Positions 29,915 through 37,639 of a stretch of DNA of 64,000 bases are shown here, in pieces. The notes beneath the pieces were generated by a model that saw nothing but the letters and a program-made list of their open reading frames with translations, ran no database searches and had not been told where the DNA came from. Source of the DNA: Vibrio pomeroyi (GTDB lineage Bacteria > Pseudomonadota > Gammaproteobacteria > Enterobacterales > Vibrionaceae); the NCBI RefSeq assembly GCF_024347595.1, contig NZ_AP025506.1, positions 992,001-1,056,000 on the forward strand, given 5' to 3'. Each line of letters opens with the position of its first letter. The first letter of the stretch is position 1. The position numbers were made by a program, and so were the translations under genes.

Positions 29915-29916
29915 TA

Positions 29917-30591
29917 ATGAGTAGTGAAAGCATAGAAGTTAAAGATGAAAAGTTGTGTAGAGAGATTGACGCTATATATCAATCCTTGCGGACTGAATGT
30001 AAAACGGCACGCTCTAAAAACAGCATAGATATTATAAACAAAACATGTTCCGAAATAGCGCAGGGTTCGAGGGATTTTAGTACTTCCGTAGTAGGTAATT
30101 TAGCAAAATCTAAAGGAGGACCAAGCGCACAATCAATCAGTAACAAAAACGGTCAACGATATCGAGATTTGATAAATGCATATCAACGAGCCTACCCGCT
30201 ACCCATAAAGCTGAAAACATCTACATCTAGAAATTGGATTGACCAGATACAACAACCGGGCATCAAAGGTAACGTTCTGATCATGCAGTCCGAGTTGAAA
30301 AAATTAAGGGACGAAAACAAAGTACTGCGCAACCTTCTTGCTAACAAAAATGACCTAGTAGTTACCCTAACTCAATCACGAATTCAATCTTATAATACGA
30401 GTTCTCACTTAACCGAAACTGACTTTGATTCACTTAAATCTGCAATTGATCCAGAAAGACTAAAAACGTTTGGTCTAAAGTTGGGGGAAGGCGGTAGCAT
30501 TGAGAATGCCAACGGTGCTGAGGTCTTTGAAATAGGATTCGCAGATGCAATCGGTAAAATAATCACTATAGATACTATAAAAGATGGATGA
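29917..30591 (+). CDS. gmtX: GMT accessory protein GmtX
   Basis: The 224-residue protein starts two bases after gmtZ. The first 110 residues are basic and probably DNA-binding (FSTSVVGNLAKSKGGPSAQS, NGQRYRDLINAYQRAY). A leucine-rich coiled coil follows (MQSELKKLRDENKVLRNLLA, about residues 124-143). In plan it resembles TnpC-type helpers of multi-recombinase transposons. It is the third member of the trio, and a helper role in recombination is inferred from that. Confidence 0.75.
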   Translation: MSSESIEVKDEKLCREIDAIYQSLRTECKTARSKNSIDIINKTCSEIAQGSRDFSTSVVGNLAKSKGGPSAQSISNKNGQRYRDLINAYQRAYPLPIKLKTSTSRNWIDQIQQPGIKGNVLIMQSELKKLRDENKVLRNLLANKNDLVVTLTQSRIQSYNTSSHLTETDFDSLKSAIDPERLKTFGLKLGEGGSIENANGAEVFEIGFADAIGKIITIDTIKDG

Positions 30592-30679
30592 AACAGCTCT
30601 ATCAATTTAGCATTTGATTAAGTAGCATTGCGTCATAAACCATAACATCTAAAAGCAAAGTTTAAAAAAGGAAAACATT

Positions 30680-31009
30680 GTGGCTCAATTTAAATACAAG
30701 CAGTTGTCTCAAGATCAACAAGATAAACTAGATGCTGCGGCATTTCGTCGCCTATTAGCACATTTAGACGGTCACAAAGAAGTTGCCAATATAGACCTGA
30801 TGATCTTAGCTGGCTTCTGCCGTAATTGTTTCAGTAAATGGTATGCAGAAGAAGCAGAACAACAAGGTGTAGACATAAACTTAGATGATGCACGAGAGCG
30901 CGTTTATGGCATGACTTATAACGAGTGGAAAGCAAATCACCAACCTAAGGCGACGCCGGAGCAATTGGCAGCATTCGAAGCTCGCCAGATTAAAAACGAG
31001 TCTAAGTAA
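30680..31009 (+). CDS. Intact DUF1244 protein carried by the island (replacement of the split gene)
   Basis: The 109-residue protein begins from GTG with MAQFKYKQLSQDQQDKLDAA and ends EQLAAFEARQIKNESK. It is the full-length counterpart of the chromosomal gene the island has split. It is on the opposite strand from the remnants and diverged from them (AQFKYKQLSQDQQ here against AEFKYKQLTQEEQ in the remnant). An AAGGAAAAC ribosome site precedes the GTG. The role of DUF1244 is unknown. Its place directly after the recombinase trio suggests it is fixed equipment that makes insertion harmless to the host. At the split point its codons differ from the chromosomal copy without changing the protein. 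Confidence 0.9.
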   Translation: MAQFKYKQLSQDQQDKLDAAAFRRLLAHLDGHKEVANIDLMILAGFCRNCFSKWYAEEAEQQGVDINLDDARERVYGMTYNEWKANHQPKATPEQLAAFEARQIKNESK

Positions 31010-31015
31010 TTGAGC

Positions 31016-32042
31016 TGTGTGATTCATAGAGATGGTTTCACTTTTCTTAGCTGAAGGTCGAGCTTGTAATTCTGCTCTTGAAACCTCTCTTTCTTGGTCT
31101 GGTAGTTCTGAGATACCTCTTCAGACAAAGGGGTTTGATCAGATATCTCAGTAATCCTGTCTATCGGAGTTAGCCCATTTAACGAGCTGTGGGGCCGCTC
31201 CCAGTTGTAGTAGTGTTGCCATTCAGCTAGCAGCAGATCCAGTTCTTCCAACCCTACAGAGACATCTATGGTCGGATAGAACTCACTTTTATCTGTTTTC
31301 TGCGACCGTTCCACTTTACCATTCAAGTGAGGTGAGCCAGGCTTATTTGGGCGAAACTTGATCCCATAAATCATGAGTTGTTTCTGGACTTTCTCAGCAA
31401 AGAATTCACGCCCTCTGTCCGTCTGAATACGCTGGATAGGAAATGGCATCTCTTCCACGACACAATCGATAAAGTCGACTGTATTTGCTGCTGTGCGCCG
31501 AGAGTAGCACCTTAGAACCCGATAGCGAGAGCAGTCATCAATAGCTGTATACTGGTAAATTCCAGACGCTATTTTACAGGTGTCCATCTGGACTCTATCA
31601 CCAGGAATTGGGTGCTCATATCTTTGGAAATCTTTTTTGCGTCGGTAAGTTACGATGGGTTTGACTGATGCTTCGGATAAAACTTTATGGAGTGTCGCTG
31701 TGCTTAGGTGTATTTGGTGAAGTCGGATTAATTCCGTTTGTAAACGCCGCGCCCCTAAATTGCGTTTCTCACGCATCGTAAGGATCAATGCTCTTAGCTC
31801 ATCATTGAGTTTGGTATCTGGAGATGAATGAGGGCGTCTGCTCTGGCTTTCCAGACCAGCGATTCCATACTGCTTATATCGTTTAGCCCACTTACGTAAT
31901 GTTGGTCTGGAAATACCACAGCGTCGACATACAAGGCCTGCATCACCACATTCCTCATACATTTTTACCCACCGTAGTCTTTGTTGGATTTCTCTGTCCA
32001 TAGACACCCAGTATAGTTGAAAGGATGTCTATGAATCACACA
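31016..32042 (-). mobile_element. IS481-family insertion sequence
   Basis: The element is 1027 bases with perfect 15-base terminal inverted repeats (TGTGTGATTCATAGA at both ends, read inward) enclosing one transposase gene. No target-site duplication is obvious, as the flanks read TTGAGC and CATTAT. It starts six bases after the stop of the replacement DUF1244 gene. Confidence 0.85.
31024..32007 (-). CDS. IS481-family transposase
   Basis: The 327-residue transposase has an N-terminal helix-turn-helix (EECGDAGLVCRRCGISRPTL) and an integrase-type DDE core. The core has QMDTCK and IDDCSRYRVL (first Asp region), IQTDRGREFF (second Asp) and the E in NGKVERSQKTDKSEFY, followed by the NWERPHSSLNG motif typical of IS481. 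Full length and uninterrupted, so the element is probably active. Confidence 0.9.
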   Translation of the reverse strand: MSMDREIQQRLRWVKMYEECGDAGLVCRRCGISRPTLRKWAKRYKQYGIAGLESQSRRPHSSPDTKLNDELRALILTMREKRNLGARRLQTELIRLHQIHLSTATLHKVLSEASVKPIVTYRRKKDFQRYEHPIPGDRVQMDTCKIASGIYQYTAIDDCSRYRVLRCYSRRTAANTVDFIDCVVEEMPFPIQRIQTDRGREFFAEKVQKQLMIYGIKFRPNKPGSPHLNGKVERSQKTDKSEFYPTIDVSVGLEELDLLLAEWQHYYNWERPHSSLNGLTPIDRITEISDQTPLSEEVSQNYQTKKERFQEQNYKLDLQLRKVKPSL

Positions 32043-32044
32043 CA

Positions 32045-32746
32045 TTATTCAATTTTTGTAAGCGTTCCCTGTACCGCTCTGAGTTGAATTAGGCGCAAAA
32101 ACTTCTCCCATGAATCACTCATAGATAGCAGTTCTTCTATGTCGACTCTTTCGATGGTTTTCCCTGTTAATGACTTAAGTGCGCTTAAGCAAGCTGACAA
32201 AACCTCATCACTGGTGATGTCTGGTAACGTGACTTTCTCAACACCCTTCAACCTATCGAGAAACTTAGTTCCTTCATTTGTCAGAAGTAACGGTTTTATT
32301 TGGGCTCTTTTAGCAGTGTAGTCCAACCAGAACGTCAGATAATCAGGAACAGAACCATTCAAACGAAAGCAGAGTAAAACTTCTTCATCTAATAATGAGA
32401 GGAGGTTACCACAGTCATAAAGCCCAATATCAATCTTTCCATGGTTCTTTTGCTGATTTAAAAAAAGTTCTCGACGAGACTCTTTTTGAGTATGTATGTA
32501 CTTTAAAGTTGTTGCTTTATCTTTTAAAGCGTAGCGATAAATCGTATCAATGCACTGGCCAATATTCGAACCATCTAGCTCTATGGATAGGCATGTTATC
32601 CCTAATTGCTCTTCCAATAACAATTCAAAATCTGGGTAAAACGTACCGTTCCAATCACTCACCTGGCAATGCAAGGGAGTATATGACTTTTGATTAGCCC
32701 AGAAATGTAGTGGTTGAATGACAGTTGAGGGGATCCAGAAAATCAT
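32045..32746 (-). CDS. Unknown protein (233 aa) next to the IS
   Basis: No family is recognised. The protein starts MIFWIPSTVIQPLHFWANQK, is soluble, has no signal or membrane helices, and contains a region rich in charged helices (KDKATTLKYIHTQKESRREL). The stop codon lies three bases from the IS end, so a longer original C-terminus cannot be excluded. It stands between the IS and the first leader/95-residue unit; a defence or immunity role is possible from the setting but has no direct support. Confidence 0.6.
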   Translation of the reverse strand: MIFWIPSTVIQPLHFWANQKSYTPLHCQVSDWNGTFYPDFELLLEEQLGITCLSIELDGSNIGQCIDTIYRYALKDKATTLKYIHTQKESRRELFLNQQKNHGKIDIGLYDCGNLLSLLDEEVLLCFRLNGSVPDYLTFWLDYTAKRAQIKPLLLTNEGTKFLDRLKGVEKVTLPDITSDEVLSACLSALKSLTGKTIERVDIEELLSMSDSWEKFLRLIQLRAVQGTLTKIE

Positions 32747-32749
32747 TGT

Positions 32750-33230
32750 TTATCCTTTTAGTAGCCAACCAGAACAAGAAGTTATGGTAGCAAAGCAAGC
32801 TCTCCTAACTTAATGTACCTTAGAGCTCCATTCTTTTATATGCCTGTCTCTTAGTCCGCTGGGGCACCTTTTAACCACACCTGAGGTCATCTTAACATCC
32901 CATCAAGTAAGTGATTATTATTTTATTAATAACGGCGCCCTCTTTATTCATGCTATTCCTGAACCATTTGTTAAATGACGTCTAACTAAAAAAACTCTTT
33001 GGGAGGGATACAATTCCAATTATCATTTTTGGGTACAAGCTTAAATCTAGACAAATTTGTTATCAGTTTTAGATAGGGAGTCTTGCTCGTATCGTAACTT
33101 TGGGACAAATGACAAGCATCAGCCTCGAGGTGTTTTAAAAAATATGTTTTGGTTGATAAGCTCTGACTCCGATTTCAGGCTCTAACGCTAATTTGCTAGA
33201 CTAAGTAAGACTGTACATAAAGGTGGATGA
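32750..33230. other. Gene-free cargo DNA upstream of the first nonapeptide leader
   Basis: About 480 bases with no convincing frame. The right part must hold the promoter of the leader/95-residue unit. An ACTAAG half-site occurs at about 33200, the same half-site as in the two operators at 43326 and 43360, but without a full palindrome. Confidence 0.4.
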
Positions 33231-33260
33231 ATGAACTACTTTGCGGAGGACCCCTTCTAG
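33231..33260 (+). CDS. Nonapeptide leader MNYFAEDPF, copy 1
   Basis: ATG to TAG encodes nine residues, behind a GGTGGA ribosome site. A second copy at 45356-45385 encodes the same nine residues, and the only two base differences within the frame are synonymous third positions (AAC/AAT, GCG/GCA). It is followed by an ATG-TAA minimal frame and then GGAGGGCAA before the next gene. A regulatory leader peptide for the 95-residue gene is the natural reading, but a small toxin or peptide product is possible. Confidence 0.6.
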   Translation: MNYFAEDPF

Positions 33261-33282
33261 GTAATGTAAGCCTGGAGGGCAA

Positions 33283-33570
33283 ATGAAAAAACTAAAGCAA
33301 CAGTACCGAAGCCATATCAAATCTAATGGCCGTATTATATGGGATGTGTATCCTTGTATTCGCAGTGGGACTCATAAGCACTTTTCAACTAAGCAGGAAA
33401 AGAGTTACTTTTTCCTTCATGAAGTTGAGTATCGTGAGTACCCAATCAAACTGCGAGCGGCTAGAGGGAAAATACTGGCCAATCCTTGGGATGATTATCC
33501 TACATACGTATATGACGTTGCTAAGTGCTGGAAGCATAATTCGAAAAGACGTCACCAGTACTACAAATAA
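33283..33570 (+). CDS. Unknown basic protein (95 aa), copy 1, with leader
   Basis: It starts MKKLKQQYRSHIKSNGR and contains RSGTHKHFSTKQEKSYFFLH and LANPWDDYPTYVY. About 66 of 95 residues match the paralogue at 45408. It is strongly basic and Tyr/Lys-rich with no signal or membrane helix, so nucleic-acid binding is plausible but unproven. A GGAGG ribosome site is four bases from the ATG, and a terminator follows. No family is recognised. Confidence 0.8.
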   Translation: MKKLKQQYRSHIKSNGRIIWDVYPCIRSGTHKHFSTKQEKSYFFLHEVEYREYPIKLRAARGKILANPWDDYPTYVYDVAKCWKHNSKRRHQYYK

Positions 33571-33578
33571 CTATTATT

Positions 33579-33606
33579 AAGCCTCGCGAATGCGAGGCTT
33601 ATTTCT
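33579..33606 (+). terminator. Terminator after 95-aa gene copy 1
   Basis: AAGCCTCGC pairs with GCGAGGCTT around a GAAT loop and is followed by ATTTCT. It shows that the leader and 95-residue gene form a stand-alone transcription unit. Confidence 0.8.
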
Positions 33607-33797
33607 ATCCTTCGATATAATTATTTTAATTAGTCTGAACGTAATCTGTTAGTTTCGTTTACTCGATGTGACCATCTCTGACAGGTTGTGCTAAATCAGT
33701 TCTGCCCCAAAGTGTGTTACAAAAACTTTGGGGCTTCAGTTGCTACGAAGGCATTATCCATAGGTAAAGAGGCCCTCGATAAGCCTCAAGCAGATGG

Positions 33798-36434
33798 CTA
33801 AAGCGGTAAGTCAAATACAAATTGTGCGCTGACAATTTGTACATCGTCAGAAACATTTTCCCACAGCAAGTCGATTTTCCCGTAGTCATTTCGGTTAAGG
33901 TTAATACCTATCCCGTAATTGAAATGAGTATTTTCATCTACATCGACAAGCTCTGATGCACCATCAATACTCGGCTCTATATAGCTAATCCCAAGCACTA
34001 CGAAAGGGGCAAAGTTTTCTCCCCAAAGCTGGTTAATACGGTATTTTGCATTCACTCTAAACAAGTGATACTGAACATCAGTATTGGGGTAGCCGACAGC
34101 GTCTGATTCTAGTGTTGCCTCATTTAACCAGTTATAGCTAACATAGGTAGACAAGCTGGAATCGAATTGGTAGCCAAAGCCGATACCAAAAGCAGGCTGG
34201 TACTTATCATCTTGTTTCCATTGTGTATCGCCTAAATCAGGAGATAAGTAAGACATTCCTAAATCGGCGTTAACGAAAAACCCCTTATCCTCATTACTAT
34301 TGTCATTAGACGATGCATTGGCGGATAACGCAACTGACGATAATGCTACTGCTAGTAGACCGCTTCTAATTGAAGTTAGACGTCTATAGATGAGCAATAG
34401 CAAAACCATCAAGCCGGAATATCCTACTGAACCACCTACGACAGCTTTTCCTGAACTGGCTTCCTCAGTTATCAGAGGTTCACCCGCCTTGACTTGCAAA
34501 GTCACTCTTTGAGGAAAACTGTGTGCGAGGTTTAGATCGACTGCGTCATAATAAAACTCGTCAATACCTACAAAGTTAGCATCTGGTGTATAAGTGAAAC
34601 TTCCATCAGAGTTAAGTAGAAGCCGTCCGTTAGAAACATCACTGTAAAGCCTTGATGTTAGTCCCTGATAGAATGGCTCTGAACTATTTTGATCGTCTCT
34701 GTCATTGGCAAGAACTCCTGGTCCACTAATGGTTAACACTTCTGTTGTATGAAGGCTGTACGTATCTTGTAGAGTCGTTGGTCGGGTGTTGGCTGGAATG
34801 GAAATCCAGTTAGTTGATTGTATATCAATGTTTACTGTTGCCGTTTTTCCTCCTAGTTCATACTCGAAGGAATCATGACCATAATAACCATCGTTGGGTG
34901 TATATAAGAATGCGCCATCTGCCTCGAGCGTTAGAGTGCCGTGCAGAACATCTTTAGTTAGAGTGGCATCTAAACCTCCGGGCGTGGTGTCGTTGGCTAG
35001 AACGCCATCTGCGCTATTTGTGAGAATAGCGACACCCTCTTCGGTGGTATAAGTGTCGTTATGAGGATAAAGCGATTCGTGCTTTTCATAGGCACCAATA
35101 TCAATGGCCCCACCTTGTGGACGAACTTCCTTAAGGTAGTCGCTAGTGATTGAAGTTCCATCCGCATAGTTCGCGGCTGCATTGTCACCCATATCAACAA
35201 GCGGCGCCGATAGCTCATTTGGAACAAAGCAGCGATTACGATTAAAGCAGCCAAGTGGATTTAAGTTCAAAGCAGTATCAGCAACACCATTAATAGAAAG
35301 GTAGTTGCTTTTATTTACAGCCCTTGGGTATGTTGCCGTATCGTCCCAATCTGATGGAGAGATCAATGGCAATGTATTTTTTTCTGGATCCGTAGAAAAA
35401 ATCAAATTATTGCTTGCGATAAGTTGTGCCGAGCCCAAAAGATCAATATGTGTCGCATTGAAAACACTGGGAAAGCCGCCTGAAGTTTGTGGTGTAAAGT
35501 ACAAAGTGCTATTAGTCAATGTCAGATCGCCATCATCGACTCGTAAGCTGCGAGTAGCAACAGAGCTTCTGCCATCGAAAAGTGAGTTTGCTATTTCAAC
35601 ATCCGCTTGTTTAAAATGTAAACCAGCAGCCGAAAATCCTGAAAAATATGAATCTTTTAACGTCGCCTTGCTTTGCTCTTCTGATATATGGAAAAGGATG
35701 CGAGATGAGGTTACCCCTTGCACACCAGTAAAGTTATCTGCTATGGCCGTGTTAGAAATAGTGAGGTTAGTATTACTAGTTAGAATTATCTCTTTACCGT
35801 CATTAACGCGATTTTCAAAAATCAAACTGTCATTAATGGTAAGGCTACCCACTGTTGATCCCGATGTATCTGTTGTGCCTTGTAAAATTAAATTATAAGC
35901 GCTTGAATGTGCGACGTTATTAAACAATGCGACATTGTTCAGAGTAACGTTCGCATCATCAGCATTGAGCACACTGCCTGTATGAGTCACTGCAATATTT
36001 TCAATCGTGACATCAATAATTCGTCCTGCAACATTATTCCGATTCACTCTGAACAGTAATGCAGAGGGTTTGAGTATGGTTACACCAGAACTAAATGGGT
36101 AACCTGTATTGAGAAGGCCATCGGTTGTTATCCACCTTTGCTTGTCATCTATGACTGTTCTTTCGCTACCGAGCCCACGAATTATTACATCATCTTCAAT
36201 AAGAATCGGGTTAAAAGAGACACCATTACCTGCGAGACCAGGGTATATCGGGTCGTTACTGCCAAAACCCGCACGAATTTCAACAATGTCTGGTCCTGGG
36301 TTTTGATTCGCTTGTTCAATCGCCCATCGCAAGGTCCCACTTCCTGAAGCGGCATTACTAGTCACTTGAAAGGTATCTGAATAAACGGAGTTTGAAGCAA
36401 GTAAGGTTGCTATTAAAGCTAGTAATTTTTTCAT
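33798..36434 (-). CDS. Exported beta-helix protein with internal sorting-type segment and C-terminal beta-barrel
   Basis: The 878-residue protein has a signal peptide MKKLLALIATLLASNSVYS and a right-handed beta-helix-like region (about 40-440). Two cadherin/VCBS-like modules follow (LANDTTPGGLDATLTKDVLH and LANDRDDQNSSEP types). At about 660-690 it has a GKAVVGGSVGYSGLMVLLLL stretch ending in YRRL, resembling a GlyGly-CTERM sorting tail. Then comes a second signal-like stretch (SGLLAVALSSVALSANA) and an outer-membrane beta-barrel-like domain ending FVFDLPL. It therefore looks like two exported proteins joined in frame. The start at 36434 is chosen for the signal peptide; 28 extra upstream codons are poor. 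A surface or adhesin role is inference. Confidence 0.75.
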   Translation of the reverse strand: MKKLLALIATLLASNSVYSDTFQVTSNAASGSGTLRWAIEQANQNPGPDIVEIRAGFGSNDPIYPGLAGNGVSFNPILIEDDVIIRGLGSERTVIDDKQRWITTDGLLNTGYPFSSGVTILKPSALLFRVNRNNVAGRIIDVTIENIAVTHTGSVLNADDANVTLNNVALFNNVAHSSAYNLILQGTTDTSGSTVGSLTINDSLIFENRVNDGKEIILTSNTNLTISNTAIADNFTGVQGVTSSRILFHISEEQSKATLKDSYFSGFSAAGLHFKQADVEIANSLFDGRSSVATRSLRVDDGDLTLTNSTLYFTPQTSGGFPSVFNATHIDLLGSAQLIASNNLIFSTDPEKNTLPLISPSDWDDTATYPRAVNKSNYLSINGVADTALNLNPLGCFNRNRCFVPNELSAPLVDMGDNAAANYADGTSITSDYLKEVRPQGGAIDIGAYEKHESLYPHNDTYTTEEGVAILTNSADGVLANDTTPGGLDATLTKDVLHGTLTLEADGAFLYTPNDGYYGHDSFEYELGGKTATVNIDIQSTNWISIPANTRPTTLQDTYSLHTTEVLTISGPGVLANDRDDQNSSEPFYQGLTSRLYSDVSNGRLLLNSDGSFTYTPDANFVGIDEFYYDAVDLNLAHSFPQRVTLQVKAGEPLITEEASSGKAVVGGSVGYSGLMVLLLLIYRRLTSIRSGLLAVALSSVALSANASSNDNSNEDKGFFVNADLGMSYLSPDLGDTQWKQDDKYQPAFGIGFGYQFDSSLSTYVSYNWLNEATLESDAVGYPNTDVQYHLFRVNAKYRINQLWGENFAPFVVLGISYIEPSIDGASELVDVDENTHFNYGIGINLNRNDYGKIDLLWENVSDDVQIVSAQFVFDLPL

Positions 36435-36666
36435 ACGACTCTCATCCTTGAGTGAATAGTTTACACATACACCCAAATGTAACAGAAGTGTCTGAAATGT
36501 AAATAATAACCACGCCACCCTATCAAGTTGATAACCTAATTCAGCATTGATAGGGAGTTAGTTTTATAGGGAAAAAAACATACATTTATCCTCCAAAGTA
36601 GTTAGAATTGAATTGATATCCATCACCAAAGATCTAAACAGCTGTTGTTCAGTCTAAAGGAAAATA

Positions 36667-37155
36667 ATGGAAAAAATCATCGAGCAAGAGCAAGCAATAG
36701 AACGGCGTAAAGAAGCTAAGTACAGAGAGTCTAGAGCTTTGCTTGGCTCTTTGTTGAACAATGACAAGTATTCTGCGAGGGCTCATTTGCAAATCGCATG
36801 GTCGTATGACAATGAGGGTAAAGAGAAAGAGGCAATCACTCATTATTTGTTGTCGCTCTCGGGTGTTCTCTCTTTGACGGAAAGGTTTGATGCCTTGTTC
36901 GGTCTGGCGAGTACTTACCAAAGCCTTGGTATGTACGCAGAGGCACTAAACTATTTTGAACAAACTCTTAAAGATTATCCTAGCTCTGTTGCGGTTCAAC
37001 CTTTTTATGCAATGTGCCTTTACAACTTAGGGCGTCATAAAGAAGCGACTTCATTACTGCTCGAGCTTTTAGTATCAACCACGAACAGCGAAGCAATTAA
37101 AGCCTATCAGAGAGCGATTTCTTTATATGCACAAGATTTAGATAAAACCTGGTAA
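36667..37155 (+). CDS. Tetratricopeptide-repeat protein (162 aa)
   Basis: The protein has three to four TPR-like helix pairs (ARAHLQIAWSYDNEGKEKEA, FDALFGLASTYQSLGMYAEA, VQPFYAMCLYNLGRHKEATS). It is cytoplasmic, with a charged N-terminal helix. TPR proteins mediate protein contacts; the partner is unknown. An AAAGGAAAAT ribosome site precedes it. It is divergent from the beta-helix gene and is followed by one copy of the TCTAA/CTTTTGTCC repeat. Confidence 0.75.
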   Translation: MEKIIEQEQAIERRKEAKYRESRALLGSLLNNDKYSARAHLQIAWSYDNEGKEKEAITHYLLSLSGVLSLTERFDALFGLASTYQSLGMYAEALNYFEQTLKDYPSSVAVQPFYAMCLYNLGRHKEATSLLLELLVSTTNSEAIKAYQRAISLYAQDLDKTW

Positions 37156-37210
37156 AGGGATAGGTCCGAAACAATCATCCCGTATTTATAGATTGTTTTT
37201 GAACATCACA

Positions 37211-37242
37211 TCTAACAAGCTTTTGTCCATAAGCTAGCTAGG
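37211..37242 (+). repeat. Cargo-boundary motif, copy 1
   Basis: The sequence TCTAA-N4-CTTTTGTCC-A-N-AAGCT followed by a TAGG-like end occurs here, 55 bases after the TPR gene. It recurs at 40786-40819 and 48320-48351 with the same spacing. It forms a partial hairpin (GCTTTTG/CATAAGC). Confidence 0.5.
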
Positions 37243-37639
37243 GTTTGCCTCAAAATGAGTTGTAAGGCTCCCACCCTAATCGGATAAATATTCCCATTTA
37301 CTCAATCATTCTTATATGATGTTCGTAAGTGGTTGCTTCCTACGATGGTTTTGTATTGTCCATCAATTGGAAGCACCCCGTATCGGAATTGATACTTTAG
37401 GTTCTTCATTGCTATTTTCATTCGAATTGACTGCATTTCCCACTTTATTCTCAAGATTATTTATCTCATAAATTTCGTAATTCTACACGAGCAATTTAGG
37501 TACTGCACTAAAGGCGCTTCTAGCTCATTAATTAAATGTTTTTTAAGCAAAAACGCCAAAATTGAAGAGAGACACTACCGATTCAATTAAATACAACTAT
37601 TCTCATTATAACTCTAAAGTAAATAGGCCTTAACAGTAG
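37243..37639. other. Gene-free DNA before the HD-GYP gene
   Basis: About 400 bases without a supportable frame. It must include the promoter of the HD-GYP gene; no operator was recognised. Confidence 0.4.

Noticed and set aside
35305-35898. 197-residue plus-strand frame inside the beta-helix gene
   Set aside because: It is antisense to a clearly exported protein with a signal peptide and recognisable domains.
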